Origin: Bacteroidota bacterium
GTDB taxonomy: Bacteria > Bacteroidota > Bacteroidia > Cytophagales > Cyclobacteriaceae
DNA length: 64,000 nt
Assembly (NCBI GenBank): GCA_016866235.1
Contig: VGMW01000001.1
Location: 496,001 to 560,000 of the forward strand
Reading direction: 5' to 3'
A program made the translations under genes and the position numbers. Below the pieces are notes generated by a model. That model worked only from the letters and a program-made list of their open reading frames with translations. It was not told the DNA's origin and did not search any database. Shown one piece after another: positions 27,638 through 39,600 of this stretch (its first letter is position 1; the number at the start of each line of letters is the position of its first letter).

Positions 27638-28366
27638 ATGGAATTAATGATTTCTCCAACCGCTGAGGCTCAGGCCGATTGGGTTGCGGAAATGTTAATT
27701 GATTTGATTCGTACAAAGCCAACAGCAGTAATATGTATGGCTTCGGGCAACTCACCTGCGAAGACCTGTGCCGCCTTCGTGCAAAAGGTTAAGGAAGAAA
27801 AAATTGATGTCTCCGGTTTTCGTTTCGTTGGATTGGATGAGTGGGTAGGAGTGCCGCCACTGTCGAGAGGAGCTTGTCGTTTTGATTTTGAGGAGCGGAT
27901 ATTCAAACCACTTGGAATAGAACCTGAGCGCTGTTTGTTGTTCAATGGTGTTTCAGGGGATTTGTCAGGGGAGTGTAGAAAAATGGATGAAGGCCTTGCC
28001 CGGGTAGGCGGAATTGATTTGATGGTGGTTGGACTTGGATTAAATGGTCACATCGGTTTTAATGAACCTGGTGTCTCATGGGGACTTGGGTCGCATGTGA
28101 TTGAGTTGGAGAAGGAAACCGCGGTGGTGGGACAAAAATATTTTGATCAGCCGATGGATCTGAAATATGGCATCACGCTTGGATTTCGGCATTTAATGGA
28201 TGCGCGAAAGGTGGTGTTGGTGGTGCAGGGTAAATCTAAAGCTGAGGTATTGAAGCGGGTGGTACAGGAAAAGCCCAATCAAAATTGTCCTGCCAGCATT
28301 CTTCAAACCCATCCCGCTGCGATCGTCTCGGCCGATGTTGCTGCGGCTGAATTGGTCAAGGGTTAA
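27638..28366 (+). CDS. Glucosamine/galactosamine-6-phosphate isomerase family protein
   Basis: The protein has 242 residues. It belongs to the NagB/6-phosphogluconolactonase fold: MASGNSPAKT phosphate loop, FVGLDEWVG with the acid/base Asp, LMVVGLGLNGHIGFNEPG with the catalytic His, and a C-terminal VVQGKSKAEVLKRV. The GLNGHIGFNEPG motif favours amino-sugar deamination (NagB/AgaI type) over the lactonase. It follows pntB by 19 bases and is likely co-transcribed, though the metabolic link is not obvious. Confidence 0.88.
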   Translation: MELMISPTAEAQADWVAEMLIDLIRTKPTAVICMASGNSPAKTCAAFVQKVKEEKIDVSGFRFVGLDEWVGVPPLSRGACRFDFEERIFKPLGIEPERCLLFNGVSGDLSGECRKMDEGLARVGGIDLMVVGLGLNGHIGFNEPGVSWGLGSHVIELEKETAVVGQKYFDQPMDLKYGITLGFRHLMDARKVVLVVQGKSKAEVLKRVVQEKPNQNCPASILQTHPAAIVSADVAAAELVKG

Positions 28367-28465
28367 TTCCGGAATTTTTAAATTTTCTTCTTGAGCATTT
28401 CAAGTTCACCGATAGGTTGATGCAGGTGATTATGCTTAACTTGATCGGAATACGAGCGGTAGCTT

Positions 28466-29722
28466 ATGGAACCACTTTACCGAAAAATTTCTTTACGACT
28501 GATTCCGGTTTTGTTCGTCTGTTACATTCTGGCCTATTTGGATCGGGTGAATGTCGGCTTTGCAAAATTGTCGATGGGCAACGAGTTATGGTTTTCGGAT
28601 GAGGTATTTGCCCTTGGCAGTGGTATTTTTTTCATTGGTTATTTTCTTTTTGAGGTTCCTGCCAACTTGTTGATGCAGCGCCTGGGTGCGCGGCTGTGGA
28701 TGACCCGCATTATGATCACGTGGGGTATCTGTTCTGCGTTGTGTGCGTTGAGCTCCGATCCGATGCACTTCTATTTCTTTCGCTTTTTATTAGGTCTTGC
28801 TGAGGCTGGATTTTTTCCTGGAGTGATCTTGTATTTGACGTATTGGTATCCCCAGTACTATCGTGCCAGAATGGTGGCTTTGTTTATGTCGGCCATCGCA
28901 CTGGCCGGCATCATTGGTTCGCCGGTTTCAGGTTTTATTTTGAGTCGGATGCAGGAATTTGTCTGGCTTAAACCGTGGCAATGGCTGTTTGTGATGGAAG
29001 GCATACCCAGTGTGCTGTTTGGACTTGCATTGCCATGGTTGTTAACCGATGGCCCACACAAAGCAGCCTGGTTGTCAGCGCATGAAAAAAAATCGGTGCT
29101 GGACCGGTTGGCATTAGAACAGGTGCAATCAAAGGCAAAAGTCCATTCTGTTGGCGCAGCCTTGCGATCGCCGGAGGTGTGGTTGCTTGCCTTGGTTTAT
29201 TTTTCGATTACCCTTGGACTCTATGGAATTTCTTTTTGGCTTCCTCAGATTTTAAAGACAAGCATCACCACTGATCCTTTTAGGATTGGATTGCTCGCAG
29301 CCATACCGTGGATTTGTGCTGCTGCGGGCATGTACGCTTATGGTCGACATTCTGACCTCCATCAGGAGCGACGGCTGCACTTGCTGGCCGTGGCCATACT
29401 GGGCATGGTATCTTTTGTTGGTGCCGGATTATTTATGGAGTCGCCGGTGGTGCTGATGGTGTTTTTAAGTCTTGCAACCACTGCGGTGATGTGTTCAATG
29501 GCTGTTTTTTGGCCGTTGCCCTCAGCGTTGTTGTCGGGTGTTGGCGCTGCCGCCGGAATTGCGTGGATTAATTCGGTCGGGAATCTGGCTGGTTACCTTA
29601 GTCCGGAATTGTTTGTTTGGCTGCGAAATGTTTATTCCGGTAACGCTGCATTGATCACCATCGGAATGGCTATGATGGTTGGGGGACTGATCAGTTTTGT
29701 TCTGTTGAAACCGAAAGAATAA
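28466..29722 (+). CDS. MFS transporter, anion:cation symporter (ACS) type
   Basis: The 418-residue protein has twelve predicted TM helices. The N-terminal AYLDRVNVGFAKLSM is the ACS (phthalate/tartrate/glucarate) signature, with FFIGYFLFEVPANLLMQRLGAR and RFLLGLAEAGFFPGVILYL following. It is expected to import an organic anion by proton symport. It lies about 100 bases after the isomerase gene on the same strand. Substrate unknown. Confidence 0.9.
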   Translation: MEPLYRKISLRLIPVLFVCYILAYLDRVNVGFAKLSMGNELWFSDEVFALGSGIFFIGYFLFEVPANLLMQRLGARLWMTRIMITWGICSALCALSSDPMHFYFFRFLLGLAEAGFFPGVILYLTYWYPQYYRARMVALFMSAIALAGIIGSPVSGFILSRMQEFVWLKPWQWLFVMEGIPSVLFGLALPWLLTDGPHKAAWLSAHEKKSVLDRLALEQVQSKAKVHSVGAALRSPEVWLLALVYFSITLGLYGISFWLPQILKTSITTDPFRIGLLAAIPWICAAAGMYAYGRHSDLHQERRLHLLAVAILGMVSFVGAGLFMESPVVLMVFLSLATTAVMCSMAVFWPLPSALLSGVGAAAGIAWINSVGNLAGYLSPELFVWLRNVYSGNAALITIGMAMMVGGLISFVLLKPKE

Positions 29723-29744
29723 GATTCAGTCGTAGGCACTTATC

Positions 29745-31031
29745 TCATTTTTTCAATTGTTCTTCCAACCGCTTTTTGAATTTGTGGTAGTTCACCGTGA
29801 TGGTGTGGCGCGGCGTATCGATTTGTCGGAAGTCAGGATTTTTTAATTCCATCTCAATTTTCTTTTTGATGTCGGTGGGGCGTTTCCATTTTCCGGCGAG
29901 CTCTCGTGCCATGATTTTGCTTTGCAATTCAGCGCCGGGCCAGATGCATCCCAGCGGTTGGAACAATCCGATAAAATAAAGGGTTGGGTGGTCCGGGTGA
30001 AGCATTCTGAGGTAAAGCGGAACGGATCCTTCGGAGTAGTCCAGGAAATTTTTTTCGAAGAAAGGATGGGCGATGATGTATCCGGTGCAAGCCACGATGG
30101 TGTCGTAGGATTCGGAGGTGCCGTCCTTGAAAATCACGTTTGTTCCATCAAAGCGATCGATGTCGGGTTTGGGATTAATTTTCCCATGTCGTATGGTAAA
30201 AAAGAAATCCTCGTTGATGGTGGGATGATGGGAGCCTATGGGACCGTCGGGATTGGGCAGACCATAATCTGAATTATTGCCGTTTCGGATGAAGAGACTG
30301 ATGGCGGAAAGTTTTTGCCATAGTGCAGTTGGGAGCCAGTCGAATTTCCGACTGTATACATCTGCCGGTTTACCCATCATGAATTTGGGTGCGATCCAAT
30401 AGCCGCGGCGCCAGCTAATGTCCACGCGTGACGCTACGCGGCTGCTTTCGACGGCCACGTCGCAAGCGGAGTTGCCGCCGCCGATGACCAACAGCTTTTT
30501 GTTGTTGAATCTGGAGAAACGTTTTACCTCGTGTGAGTGAATGAATTCACCTTCAAATTTTCCACGGTATTGGGGCATGCGTGGAAGCCAATGGTGTCCG
30601 TTGCAAACGGCCAGTGCATCGAACGTGTGGGATTCTATTTTACCGTTGCAGGACGTTTGAACGGACCATGATTGATCGGACAGCAGGGTGCATTTTTCTA
30701 CGCGTGTTTGGAATCGGATGTGCGGGTAGAGGTTGAAATTTTTAGCGTAGTCCTGGAAGTATTGTGCGAGTTGGCGGTGCGAAGGGTAGTCGGGGTATTG
30801 TGATGGCATCGGAAAATCCAGGTACTGACTCAGGGTTTTGGAGGAGATGATGTGGGTCGTTTCAAAAACAGAGCTGTGTCCGGGGTTTTCGCTGAACACC
30901 CAGTTTCCGCCGACCTCGTTTCCGGCGTCGAAAACGGTGATGCGGTGACCTTCATCGAGCAGGTTTTTGGCTGCGGTAATGCCGGACGGGCCTGCGCCGA
31001 TGATGCAAACGGATTTTGGTATGGAGGTCAT
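29745..31031 (-). CDS. Flavin-containing monooxygenase
   Basis: The protein has 428 residues. It shows the FAD dinucleotide loop GAGPSGITAAKNL, the FMO fingerprint in EGEFIHSHEVKRF (FxGxxxHxxxYR type), the NADPH loop VIGGGNSACDVAVES, and the C-terminal CTGYIIAHPF. It is a soluble N- or S-oxygenase using NADPH and oxygen; substrate unknown. It is convergent with the MFS gene (22-base gap). Confidence 0.92.
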   Translation of the reverse strand: MTSIPKSVCIIGAGPSGITAAKNLLDEGHRITVFDAGNEVGGNWVFSENPGHSSVFETTHIISSKTLSQYLDFPMPSQYPDYPSHRQLAQYFQDYAKNFNLYPHIRFQTRVEKCTLLSDQSWSVQTSCNGKIESHTFDALAVCNGHHWLPRMPQYRGKFEGEFIHSHEVKRFSRFNNKKLLVIGGGNSACDVAVESSRVASRVDISWRRGYWIAPKFMMGKPADVYSRKFDWLPTALWQKLSAISLFIRNGNNSDYGLPNPDGPIGSHHPTINEDFFFTIRHGKINPKPDIDRFDGTNVIFKDGTSESYDTIVACTGYIIAHPFFEKNFLDYSEGSVPLYLRMLHPDHPTLYFIGLFQPLGCIWPGAELQSKIMARELAGKWKRPTDIKKKIEMELKNPDFRQIDTPRHTITVNYHKFKKRLEEQLKK

Positions 31032-31153
31032 GGGTTAGAGGGGTAGTAAGATGGTTATAAATCCGGGACTTTTACTTTGTCTAGGAAGGACGGTTTTTGT
31101 GACCTTTTGGAATGTAATGGAGATGACATATTGGGGCGGAATTGGCTGGATTT

Positions 31154-31172
31154 TGGGTCGATTTTTGACCCA
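31154..31172. repeat. Inverted repeat TGGGTC/GACCCA
   Basis: Six-base arms flank a 7-base T-rich loop, about 120 bases upstream of the flavin monooxygenase start. It could be an operator or a small hairpin; no further support. Confidence 0.35.
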
Positions 31173-31211
31173 CTTTGGGATTTTATAGAAATTGATTAAT
31201 ATTTCAATTTT

Positions 31212-31227
31212 ATGGCCATTAGGCCAT
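31212..31227. repeat. Inverted repeat ATGGCC-ATTA-GGCCAT
   Basis: Perfect six-base arms with a 4-base centre lie in an AT-rich setting between the two divergently oriented genes. It is compatible with a regulator site. Confidence 0.35.
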
Positions 31228-31665
31228 TATAATTTCATTATTAAGCTTTTTTAAGATAAAAAATTGATATAAAAATTGATTTTATTGAATAATTTATAAT
31301 AGTATTTATGTTATAACCTTATCCCATTTTGGAACATTATCAAAAACTTAAAAAATCATATCAAAAAAGGCTTTTAGACATCAGTTGATTGGAAAAAAGT
31401 CCCGTTCTTAGTAGTCCTTTTATGACAAAAATGGGACGAAACTGCGCTGATGGCTTTTTAGGGTTGGGGACTGGATTCGGGATTTTTTGATCCATGAAGG
31501 GAATAAAGATGAAAAAGCAGCCTAAACGCGCAGAAAACCAAGGTTTCAGGCAAGGGGATTTTCCAATCTTCGGAAGTGTATCTTTTTGCTTTATGCCCAT
31601 GTTTTCTGGCATTGAGCTTGCCAAACGAGTCCGTATTTGATTGATAGGACCTAAGACCAACCTAG

Positions 31666-34600
31666 ATGGAAGTTTTTACCAGAGTATTTCAATTTCGTCG
31701 AATTCAGGAACTAGGCAGCGCTCTTCGCATTTGGGTTTTGTCGGCCGTATTCCTTTTAAGTACCGGAGCGGTTTGGGGGCAGACCCTAAGTGCTGCTTTA
31801 ACGGGTACATACGGAACTGCTTCTAGTTACGATCACGGGTGCTCCGTTCATTTATAATGGCAGTGCGATTACCCCTGCGACGGTATCGGTTACCGGGGCT
31901 GGTGGTCTGAATGAGACACCTGTTGCGGTTTATGTCAACAACACTAATGCTGGTACAGCGAATGCGAGCTACACCTATGCAGGTGATGAGAACCACGAGG
32001 GCAGCAGTGACAGTGAGGATTTCACCATTGGCAAGGCCATCGCTACTATTACTGCATCAAACAAATCCATTACTTACGGCGAACCTATTCCTGAATTCAC
32101 TGCAGTCGAATCAGGCAAAGTAGGAGATGCTTTTGTATACACTTTATCTTCTGAGGCTAAAATATTAAGTGATGTTGGCACCTATGCTATTACCGTTGGT
32201 CTAGGTTCGAACCCGAACTATAATGTGGCCACAACTAATGGTTTATTGACCATCACCCCCGCCACACCAACCCTCACCCTCACCGGTGGAGAATTTAACT
32301 ACAGCGGAAGTGCAATCGCTGCAACCACTACACTCAAGGGTGTAGCAGATGAAGCGCTTACCCCTGCCGCTAAAGTGTTCTACCAGGGTTCTTACATCAC
32401 CAGTAACTCAAATGCTGCCTATGCGCAATCCGAAACAGCACCGATAGAACCTGGTACCTACTCAGTAACTGCCTCCTTCGAGGGTAATAAAAATTATAAC
32501 CCCGCAACAGCCGGACCGGTAACCTTAACCATCGTCGATAAGGTGAAACCAGTAGTGGTCACTAAGGATATTACCGTGAAGCTTGATGCAAATGGCGTTG
32601 CCTCTATTGCTGTGGCAAACATCGACAACAACTCTACCGATAACCATCAGGTTCTTTCTAGAGTTCTGAATAAAACCAGCTTCAATTGTGACAACCTCGG
32701 AGAGAACAAGGTTGCCTTAACGGTGACCGATCTAAGTGGAAATACTGCTACCGCCACCGCAACCGTAACTGTCGTTGACGAAATTAAGCCCGCAGTTACC
32801 GCTGCAGCCGACATCAATACGACAACTTCATCCGACGACACAGCTAACTGCACTGTATCAGTTGTAATTCCTAATGCCACTTCATCTGACAATTGTAGTG
32901 TGACATCCCTGACATGGGTAATGACAGGGGCTAAAACTGCCGATGGTAATGGACAGATTGGTACAATTACATTCCCTATCGGAACCACCACCATCGTTTA
33001 TACGGTTAAGGATGCTTCCAACAACACGTCTACAGATGAAATGGTCGTTACCGTTACCGATGATGAGAAGCCAACCTTCTCTACTCCAGCGTCCATTACC
33101 CGGAAAACAGATGAGGGCTCTCTTCAGTATACAGTAAATGCAACCGAATTGGATGCAATAAATATTACTGACAACTGCTCCGTAGCCAAAATTGAATATG
33201 AACTTACCGGCGCCACCAAAGGAAATGGCGACAACACATTGGCTGGAGTGAAAATGGAGTTTGGTTTAACCACCATCACCTGGACCGTGACCGATAAGGC
33301 AGGCAACGCTACAACTGCAACAACATCCATCAACGTAAATGCAGTGAACTCACAGATGTTGACACTTAATGCAGCACCAGCAGCTGTGCAGTACAGCGAT
33401 AATGTAACCTATACCGCTCAAATCAAACCTTGGACGGGCTCGGGTGACCTGACGCCATCCGGTTATGTTGAATTCACTACCAACGGAGTATTCATGGGTA
33501 GGGCAGAGGTAGGTACAAATGGCGAGGCAACTCTGGTTGCTCCGTTGATTGAATCCAAATTCGATCAATCCTCCTATGATAATAATCGTCCTACTGCAGG
33601 TCTCTTGATGCCAGGATCTAAGGAAATCACCGCTGTTTTCAAATCTGCAAACAATAATTATCAAGACATAAGTAATACTCTTCAGAATGGCTTGTCGATT
33701 CTTGAAGAAGAGTCTTTAATTACACTTGATAATTCAAGGACCTATTTCTCTGCTGATCCTGTAACAGGTAAAGCCACCATCAGCATGAAAACTTCTGTCC
33801 AGGATGCACTTGATAATTCCAATGGTGACATCCGAAATAGCATGATTCAATTCATGGATGCTGAAACTGGTAAATCTATTTCAATTGGAACATTATTACC
33901 TGTTACACTTGAAAATTCCTCAGACCTCACTAAGGGAAGTACGACCTATAACTTTGAGCAACAACTCAATAATCAACCCGGTCGCCAGTGGCTCGTATGG
34001 CCTAAGGCATCCAACTACTACAAAGGGGATGATCGCCTTAACATGAATATTCTTACACTTGGTGTGCCGGGCTTAGAATTTTTATCAGGATCAGGTTTTA
34101 TCATTCAGCAAAACTCAACTGGTGCATTAGCGGGTACTGCAGGACAAAAGATGAATTTTGGTTTCCATATGAAGTGGAATAATTCAGGTCAGAATCTGCA
34201 AGGTCAATTGAATATACTTTACCGTCGTATTGAAAACGGAGTAACCAGGCTTTACTTGATAAAGAGTAATGCAATCGAAGGTACTGTTATAGGTGCGAGG
34301 ACTTTTGTAGATAGTGATGGAACGGAGCGAGCCTATACCACCAGCAATACAATCACCACCAAGGCTTCACTTATTGATATCACTGACGAAGGAAATCCAA
34401 TCAGCGTCGCTGGTAACCTCTTACTTAACTTCACAGCTTGGGATGATCGATCATTGGGTTCACAAGGTGATTGGGATAAAGTTTCAGTGGAACTACGTCG
34501 AGGAACAAATAATGAATTGGTATTCACCAACAATTTTGACGGATCGGCTTCAACTGCAAGTAATATCCGTAGTGGTAACATCAATGTCCGTGACGCAAAT

Positions 34601-36523
34601 ACCTCTACACCTGAGGCCTGCTCAACACCAAGATCACTGGCAACCGATTTCATCACCTCTGGTTCAGCCAACTTAAACTGGTCTTTGGTGGCGGGTGCTA
34701 CTGGTTACAACGTTCAATACCGGGTACAAGGTGCAAGCGATTGGATCCAGCTCTCTGGCATCCCAACCATGCCGTATGCTTTAAATGGACTTACTCAGGG
34801 CACTTCTTATGAATGGCAAGTTCAAACGGCATGTCTCGGATCAATGAGTCCATTCTCGACAACCATGTTCTTTACTACAGGAACTGTTTGTTCTGCTGTA
34901 CCTACAGGCCTGAGTACTTCAAATGTTGCCAACACCAGCGCTCAACTAAGCTGGGTAGCAGTATCAGGTGCAGTTAGCTATAACATCGAATACCAAATCC
35001 AGGGTGGTACATCGTCCTTCATATTTGGTGTTACCTCCACTGCTTATACCCTCAATGGTCTATCCGAGGCAACCACCTACAACTGGAGGGTGCAGTCAGT
35101 TTGTTCAAGTGGTCCTGGAGCATTGTCGCCTTATTCGAACTTCACAACCACCACCAGCTGTCTGCCTACCGGAATTGTGGCGCAAAACGTAACGACGGAA
35201 TCAGCTAAAATCAGCTGGAATACGGTTCGCTCAGCTAAGTTTTACACACTTCAATACCGTGAGTCACGAAGCACTACCTGGTCTACTCCTGTCACTGTTA
35301 GCACTGGAACCAGCTATGATATGCTCGGTCTGAAATCTGGTACCGCCTATGTGGTTGGTATAGCCGCTGATTGTAATGCTCAGGGTCTTGTGACCGCTTC
35401 ATTCACCACGCTGGTGGGCTGCGATGCAACATCCTTGGTCGCTAGTGGCATAACAGCATCGACCGCTACTCTTTCCTGGGTAGGCCCTGCAGGCGCTACG
35501 TTTAACCTACAGTACAAATTGAACACGGCTGCAGCTTGGACAGCAGTAGATGGAATCACTGCAGGTAATTATGGTCTCACAGGTCTAAGCACGCAGTCAA
35601 CCTACAACTGGCAAGTCCAGGCTGTATGCAATGGAACGGAAGGCAACTGGTCGGCCATTGCCTCCTTCAAGACGACTTCTGTTGCGGCTTGTCTTACGCC
35701 TTCAGGATTGATTGCCTCAAACATTACTGGAACTAGTGCAACCTTTAAATGGGGTGCTGTTACCGGGGCGAAGTCTTACAATGTTCAATACCGCTTGTTT
35801 GGAGCGACTACGTTTACTGTGGTACCCGTTACGAAAAATACCTTAAACCTTACCGGTTTGGTTGCTGGAAAGCAGTACGAATGGAATGTGCAGACCGTGT
35901 GTACTACCGGTAACTCAACGGTATCCGCAATCAATTCCTTCAATACCATAACCCCATGTGCTCCGTTCAACCTGTCTGTCTCGTCCATCAGTACAAGTGC
36001 TGCGACACTCAATTGGTCAGGATCGGGTTCCAATGCGACCTATCGTGTTGAATACCGCAAGCGTGGATCATCGTCCTACATTGCCGCTGTAATCTCAACT
36101 ACCTCGTCTGCCCTCACCAGCTTAGCCGCCGGAACCACCTACGAGTGGAGGGTGACATCGATCTGCGACGGTAAAAATGGATCAACCGTTAATGGACCTT
36201 CCTTCACCACTCTTAAGAACGGATCTGGCAGATCTGCTGAAGATGTTGATACCACGGATGAGAATGTCTTTAATCCTTCGATAACAGCTCGCCCTAACCC
36301 TACCCACGGACCGGTTTCAGTAAAAATCTCAGGATTCTATTACGAGCCTGTCATGATCAGGGTAACCGATATGCGTGGCGCGATCATCTTCAAACAGGAA
36401 GTTCAGTTCCACCCTGATATGCAGTCCATCGATCTGAATCTGGAAAATGCTCCTGTAGGAATGATCTTTATCCAGGCAATCCAGGGCAACACGACCATCA
36501 CCGAACGTGTGGTTAAGAATTAA
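31666..36523 (+). CDS. Giant T9SS-exported MBG/HYR/FN3 repeat surface protein, frameshifted near its N-terminus
   Basis: From ATG 31666 a signal peptide (RIWVLSAVFLLSTGAVWGQ) leads into LSAALTGTYGTASS. This frame stops at 31857. The adjacent frame, open from 31802, continues without a break to 36523 (TITGAPFIYNGSAITPATV onward), so one extra or two missing bases around 31825 separate signal and body. Domains in order are MBG-like modules, HYR-type modules (VTDLSGNTATATATVTVVD), a middle region of about 400 residues without a recognised fold, six FN3 repeats (each starting C.P..L, with W and YEWQVQ-type motifs), and a C-terminal T9SS sorting domain (ARPNPTHGPVSVKISGF to ERVVKN). Probably a cell-surface adhesin. 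If real, the frameshift would block export. Confidence 0.85.
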
Positions 36524-36530
36524 ATAAAAA

Positions 36531-36564
36531 GAGCTGCCGACATCAAACCGGCAGCTCTCTTTTT
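36531..36564 (+). terminator. Intrinsic terminator of the T9SS adhesin
   Basis: GAGCTGCCG (36531-36539) and CGGCAGCTC (36549-36557) form a 9-bp stem with a 9-base loop, followed by TCTTTTT. It starts 7 bases after the stop codon and may also end the convergent gene at 36603. Confidence 0.9.
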
Positions 36565-36602
36565 CACCTCAGCAATCTATCCCCCTCATTCTCTTCTTTC
36601 CC

Positions 36603-39600
36603 TCACTGCCTCACCTTCATCACACCTTGCATCAATCTCCAGTGCGCAGGGAAAGTGCAGATAAATGGATAATCACCCGCCGCAGCAGGTGCCTTGAATC
36701 TCAATCGATAAATCTGACCACCATTCACCAACGGGGTATAAAAAAGTACTTCAGGTAGGGAAGGGATATAATTTTTTTCAACCCCCTTTGGATCCTGAAG
36801 CATTTTGTCGGCTGCCTTGCCAACCTTTTCCTGATTTCCTGGCTTCACTATGACCAGGTTGTGTTGCATGGCATCAGGATTTTCAAGGACCAACTCTATG
36901 TTTTCTCCCGGCTTCACGGTGAATTCAGTCAAATCAAATTTCATAGCGTCTTTTATGGTCTTGATGCGAATCACCCTGGCTGCTGCCGTGGCTGCAGGTT
37001 TAACGACCCCCCATGCTTCCATCAGTTTCTTCTGATTTTCATCTGGGCTTTTCAGGGCAAGCAAATAGGCTTTTGAACCTGCTGAAATCTTAACATTTTT
37101 CTTTCGGAAATTCCATCCATCAGCAGCTGCCTTGTATAAAGCCTTACGATCTTGCTCAGGCAACCGCTCTGCCAACTTCATAACCGATACCAACGAATCT
37201 GCCGAAGCCACTGAAGCATAACCCCTCACAGCCCTCAACAATCCAAATTGGCCAACGGTAGGTGGATCAGAAAAACGGACAGTCTGACGAAAAAAATTAT
37301 TCCGTTCATTGCCCTCAGCGACTTCACCATTGCGGTCAATCTGAACGGTCAGCGAATAATCGCCAGGGATATCCGTTGAAAAGGCAAGGTTTCCTACCCA
37401 CGGTCCGTTGATGTTTTTTTCAATCCAAACACTTTTACCTGCTGGAATACCTCCCTTAAAATTCCTGCTGAGCTGTTCCTGCTTCAATCCATTGCCCTCA
37501 AAGCGCACATAAAAAGGAACAAATTTTCCGGTATCAAGATTTTTGGTACCCTGATTCAAAATTTCGACCGAAACATTAATACGCTCGCGAACGGCAGGGG
37601 AGGATGGCTCAACCTTAACACTTTTTACGACGAGGTCAACGCCTTCCACAAGTTCCTTTTTTCCAACTGGTGTTTCCTTCTCCTCCTGAATTGCCTTCAC
37701 CTCATTTGTCTTATCTGTCCTACGCTCCAGTCCAAGCCTTTTTAGATACTTCTTCATCAGCTTTCCATTTTCGGCGGTAAAAACGCATGAAAATGCATCA
37801 GGAAACCATCTATCCTCGCTGCCACCCAATTCATCCAGTTTTTTAAAAATCGCCTGCTCTGCCTCTGGAGTGATGGTCGATTTTGAAAGCAACAACAAAG
37901 CATTCAAAACCACCAATTCATCCCGATGATTCAATAATCCTGATTCAAGAATTTTTTTGGTGGTGTTAGCACCCGGGTCCATAGTTTTCAACGCATTTTT
38001 CACCACCTCCGGCTGTGGATGACGTAACGCAACATTCAGTGTAGCCTCATCCAATCCATCCAATCCCTTCATCGTCCATAGGGCATGAACAGCAGTAGGA
38101 TTAATCCCGATCTCATCAACCTTTGTCGATGCAACCAATTCAGCGAGTTGTGGTAGCACATCTTTATTTCCACGTTCTACCAAAAGCCGCTGTGCCTGCA
38201 TACGCCAAAACATATTATCACTGCCCAATGCTGTAAGCAATCCATTGACATTCGATCGGTTCAATGCGAGGGGTACATAAGGAGCTGCTTTTCTATGTGA
38301 AACTCTGTAAATCCTCCCATGGGTATAATCGCGCAAATCAGTTTCATAGGCATTCCCAGTACCATTATCAAAACCCTGCGGCACCGGATTGTGTTGAATA
38401 ATAAAACTGTACCAATCTGCTACCCAAACCGCGCCGTCCGGACCTGTTTCCGCAAACACCGGAGAGAACCATTCGTCTGCTCCAGCCATAAGGTTAAAGG
38501 ATTCAGCATCGTAATAGTCCGTACCGCGTCTGATTAAATTGTTTTGATGCAAAACATGACCTGTTGGTTCAGCCACAAAAGCCATCTGGTTCCAATATTT
38601 TTTTGGAAATGCACGTGCCGTATAAAAATTGTGTCCCGCCGCTGCAGTAAATCCACCAAAGGCATCGACCTGCCGGACTTTGGTGGTGATGGGTTTCATA
38701 TCGCGATGGGTGTCCGTACTTCTGCTGCCATTCTCTGTTCTTCCATCGGAATTGAAATATGAATTTGGAATGGCCATGTACCAACCATGTGAATTATTGG
38801 CTGTTGACCCGAAAACATCATTCGTTTCATTAAATGAAAATCCCCATGTATTGTTTGAGGTTGAAGTCATCCACTCCATCCGAGAGCCATCCGGCTTAAA
38901 CCGGAAAAATCCCTGGCCAAACTTAAGGCTGTCGCCTTCTTGTAATTTTCCTTTGAATCCAGAGTAACCCACACATCCCCAGATCCAGTTGTCGAAACCA
39001 TAATGCAAATTGGAGGGACCGGCATGGGTATCAAATGTTCCAAATCCGGTAAACAATTTTTTCTTCACATCGGCAACATCATCACCATCGGTATCCTGTA
39101 AAAAGAGCATATCGGGTGCCTGTGAAACAATCAACCCGCCGTTTGCGAAAACCATTCCGGTAGGAATGCTTAATCCATCAGCAAATTTTTTAAATCGATC
39201 GGCTTGCCCATCCCCGTTGGTGTCTTCACACATTAAAATATAATCTCCACCGCCACTGTCTTTTCTTTCGTTTGGATAATCCTTGGTGATCAACACAAAC
39301 AACCTACCGCGTTCATCCCATGTTAAAGCAATTGGATGTTGCACATTAGGCTCTGCTGCAAACAACTCTAGTCTGAATTGCGGCGGGACCTGAATATGCT
39401 TCATCGATTCTTCCGGTGTTAACGGCATTTGCTGTAGTTGCTTTCCCGGGCGTTGCTCGTAGTTGGGCAGTCGGGCCTCTCTGTATTCAAACGGCTTAGG
39501 ACTCCTGGCTTCAAAAGCAACTCGGGCTTCCTGAGGAACAACCCACAAAACAGCATTAAACAGCAAATCATGAAATCCCGACTGACTCCAGGTATTTTCA

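Larger units (their letters stand above)
31032..31665. other. 634-base AT-rich region without a convincing gene
   Basis: It lies upstream of both the flavin monooxygenase (minus) and the T9SS adhesin (plus). It contains two inverted repeats: TGGGTC...GACCCA at 31154-31172 and ATGGCC-ATTA-GGCCAT at 31212-31227. A very AT-rich stretch follows (31190-31370). The only sizeable open frame (31361-31660, minus) has no family features. Promoters of both flanking genes are expected here but cannot be pinpointed. Confidence 0.6.

Noticed and set aside
31361-31660. 99-residue open frame on the minus strand in the AT-rich gap
   Set aside because: Pro/Lys-rich with no signal, domain or neighbour support; it looks like a chance frame in non-coding DNA.
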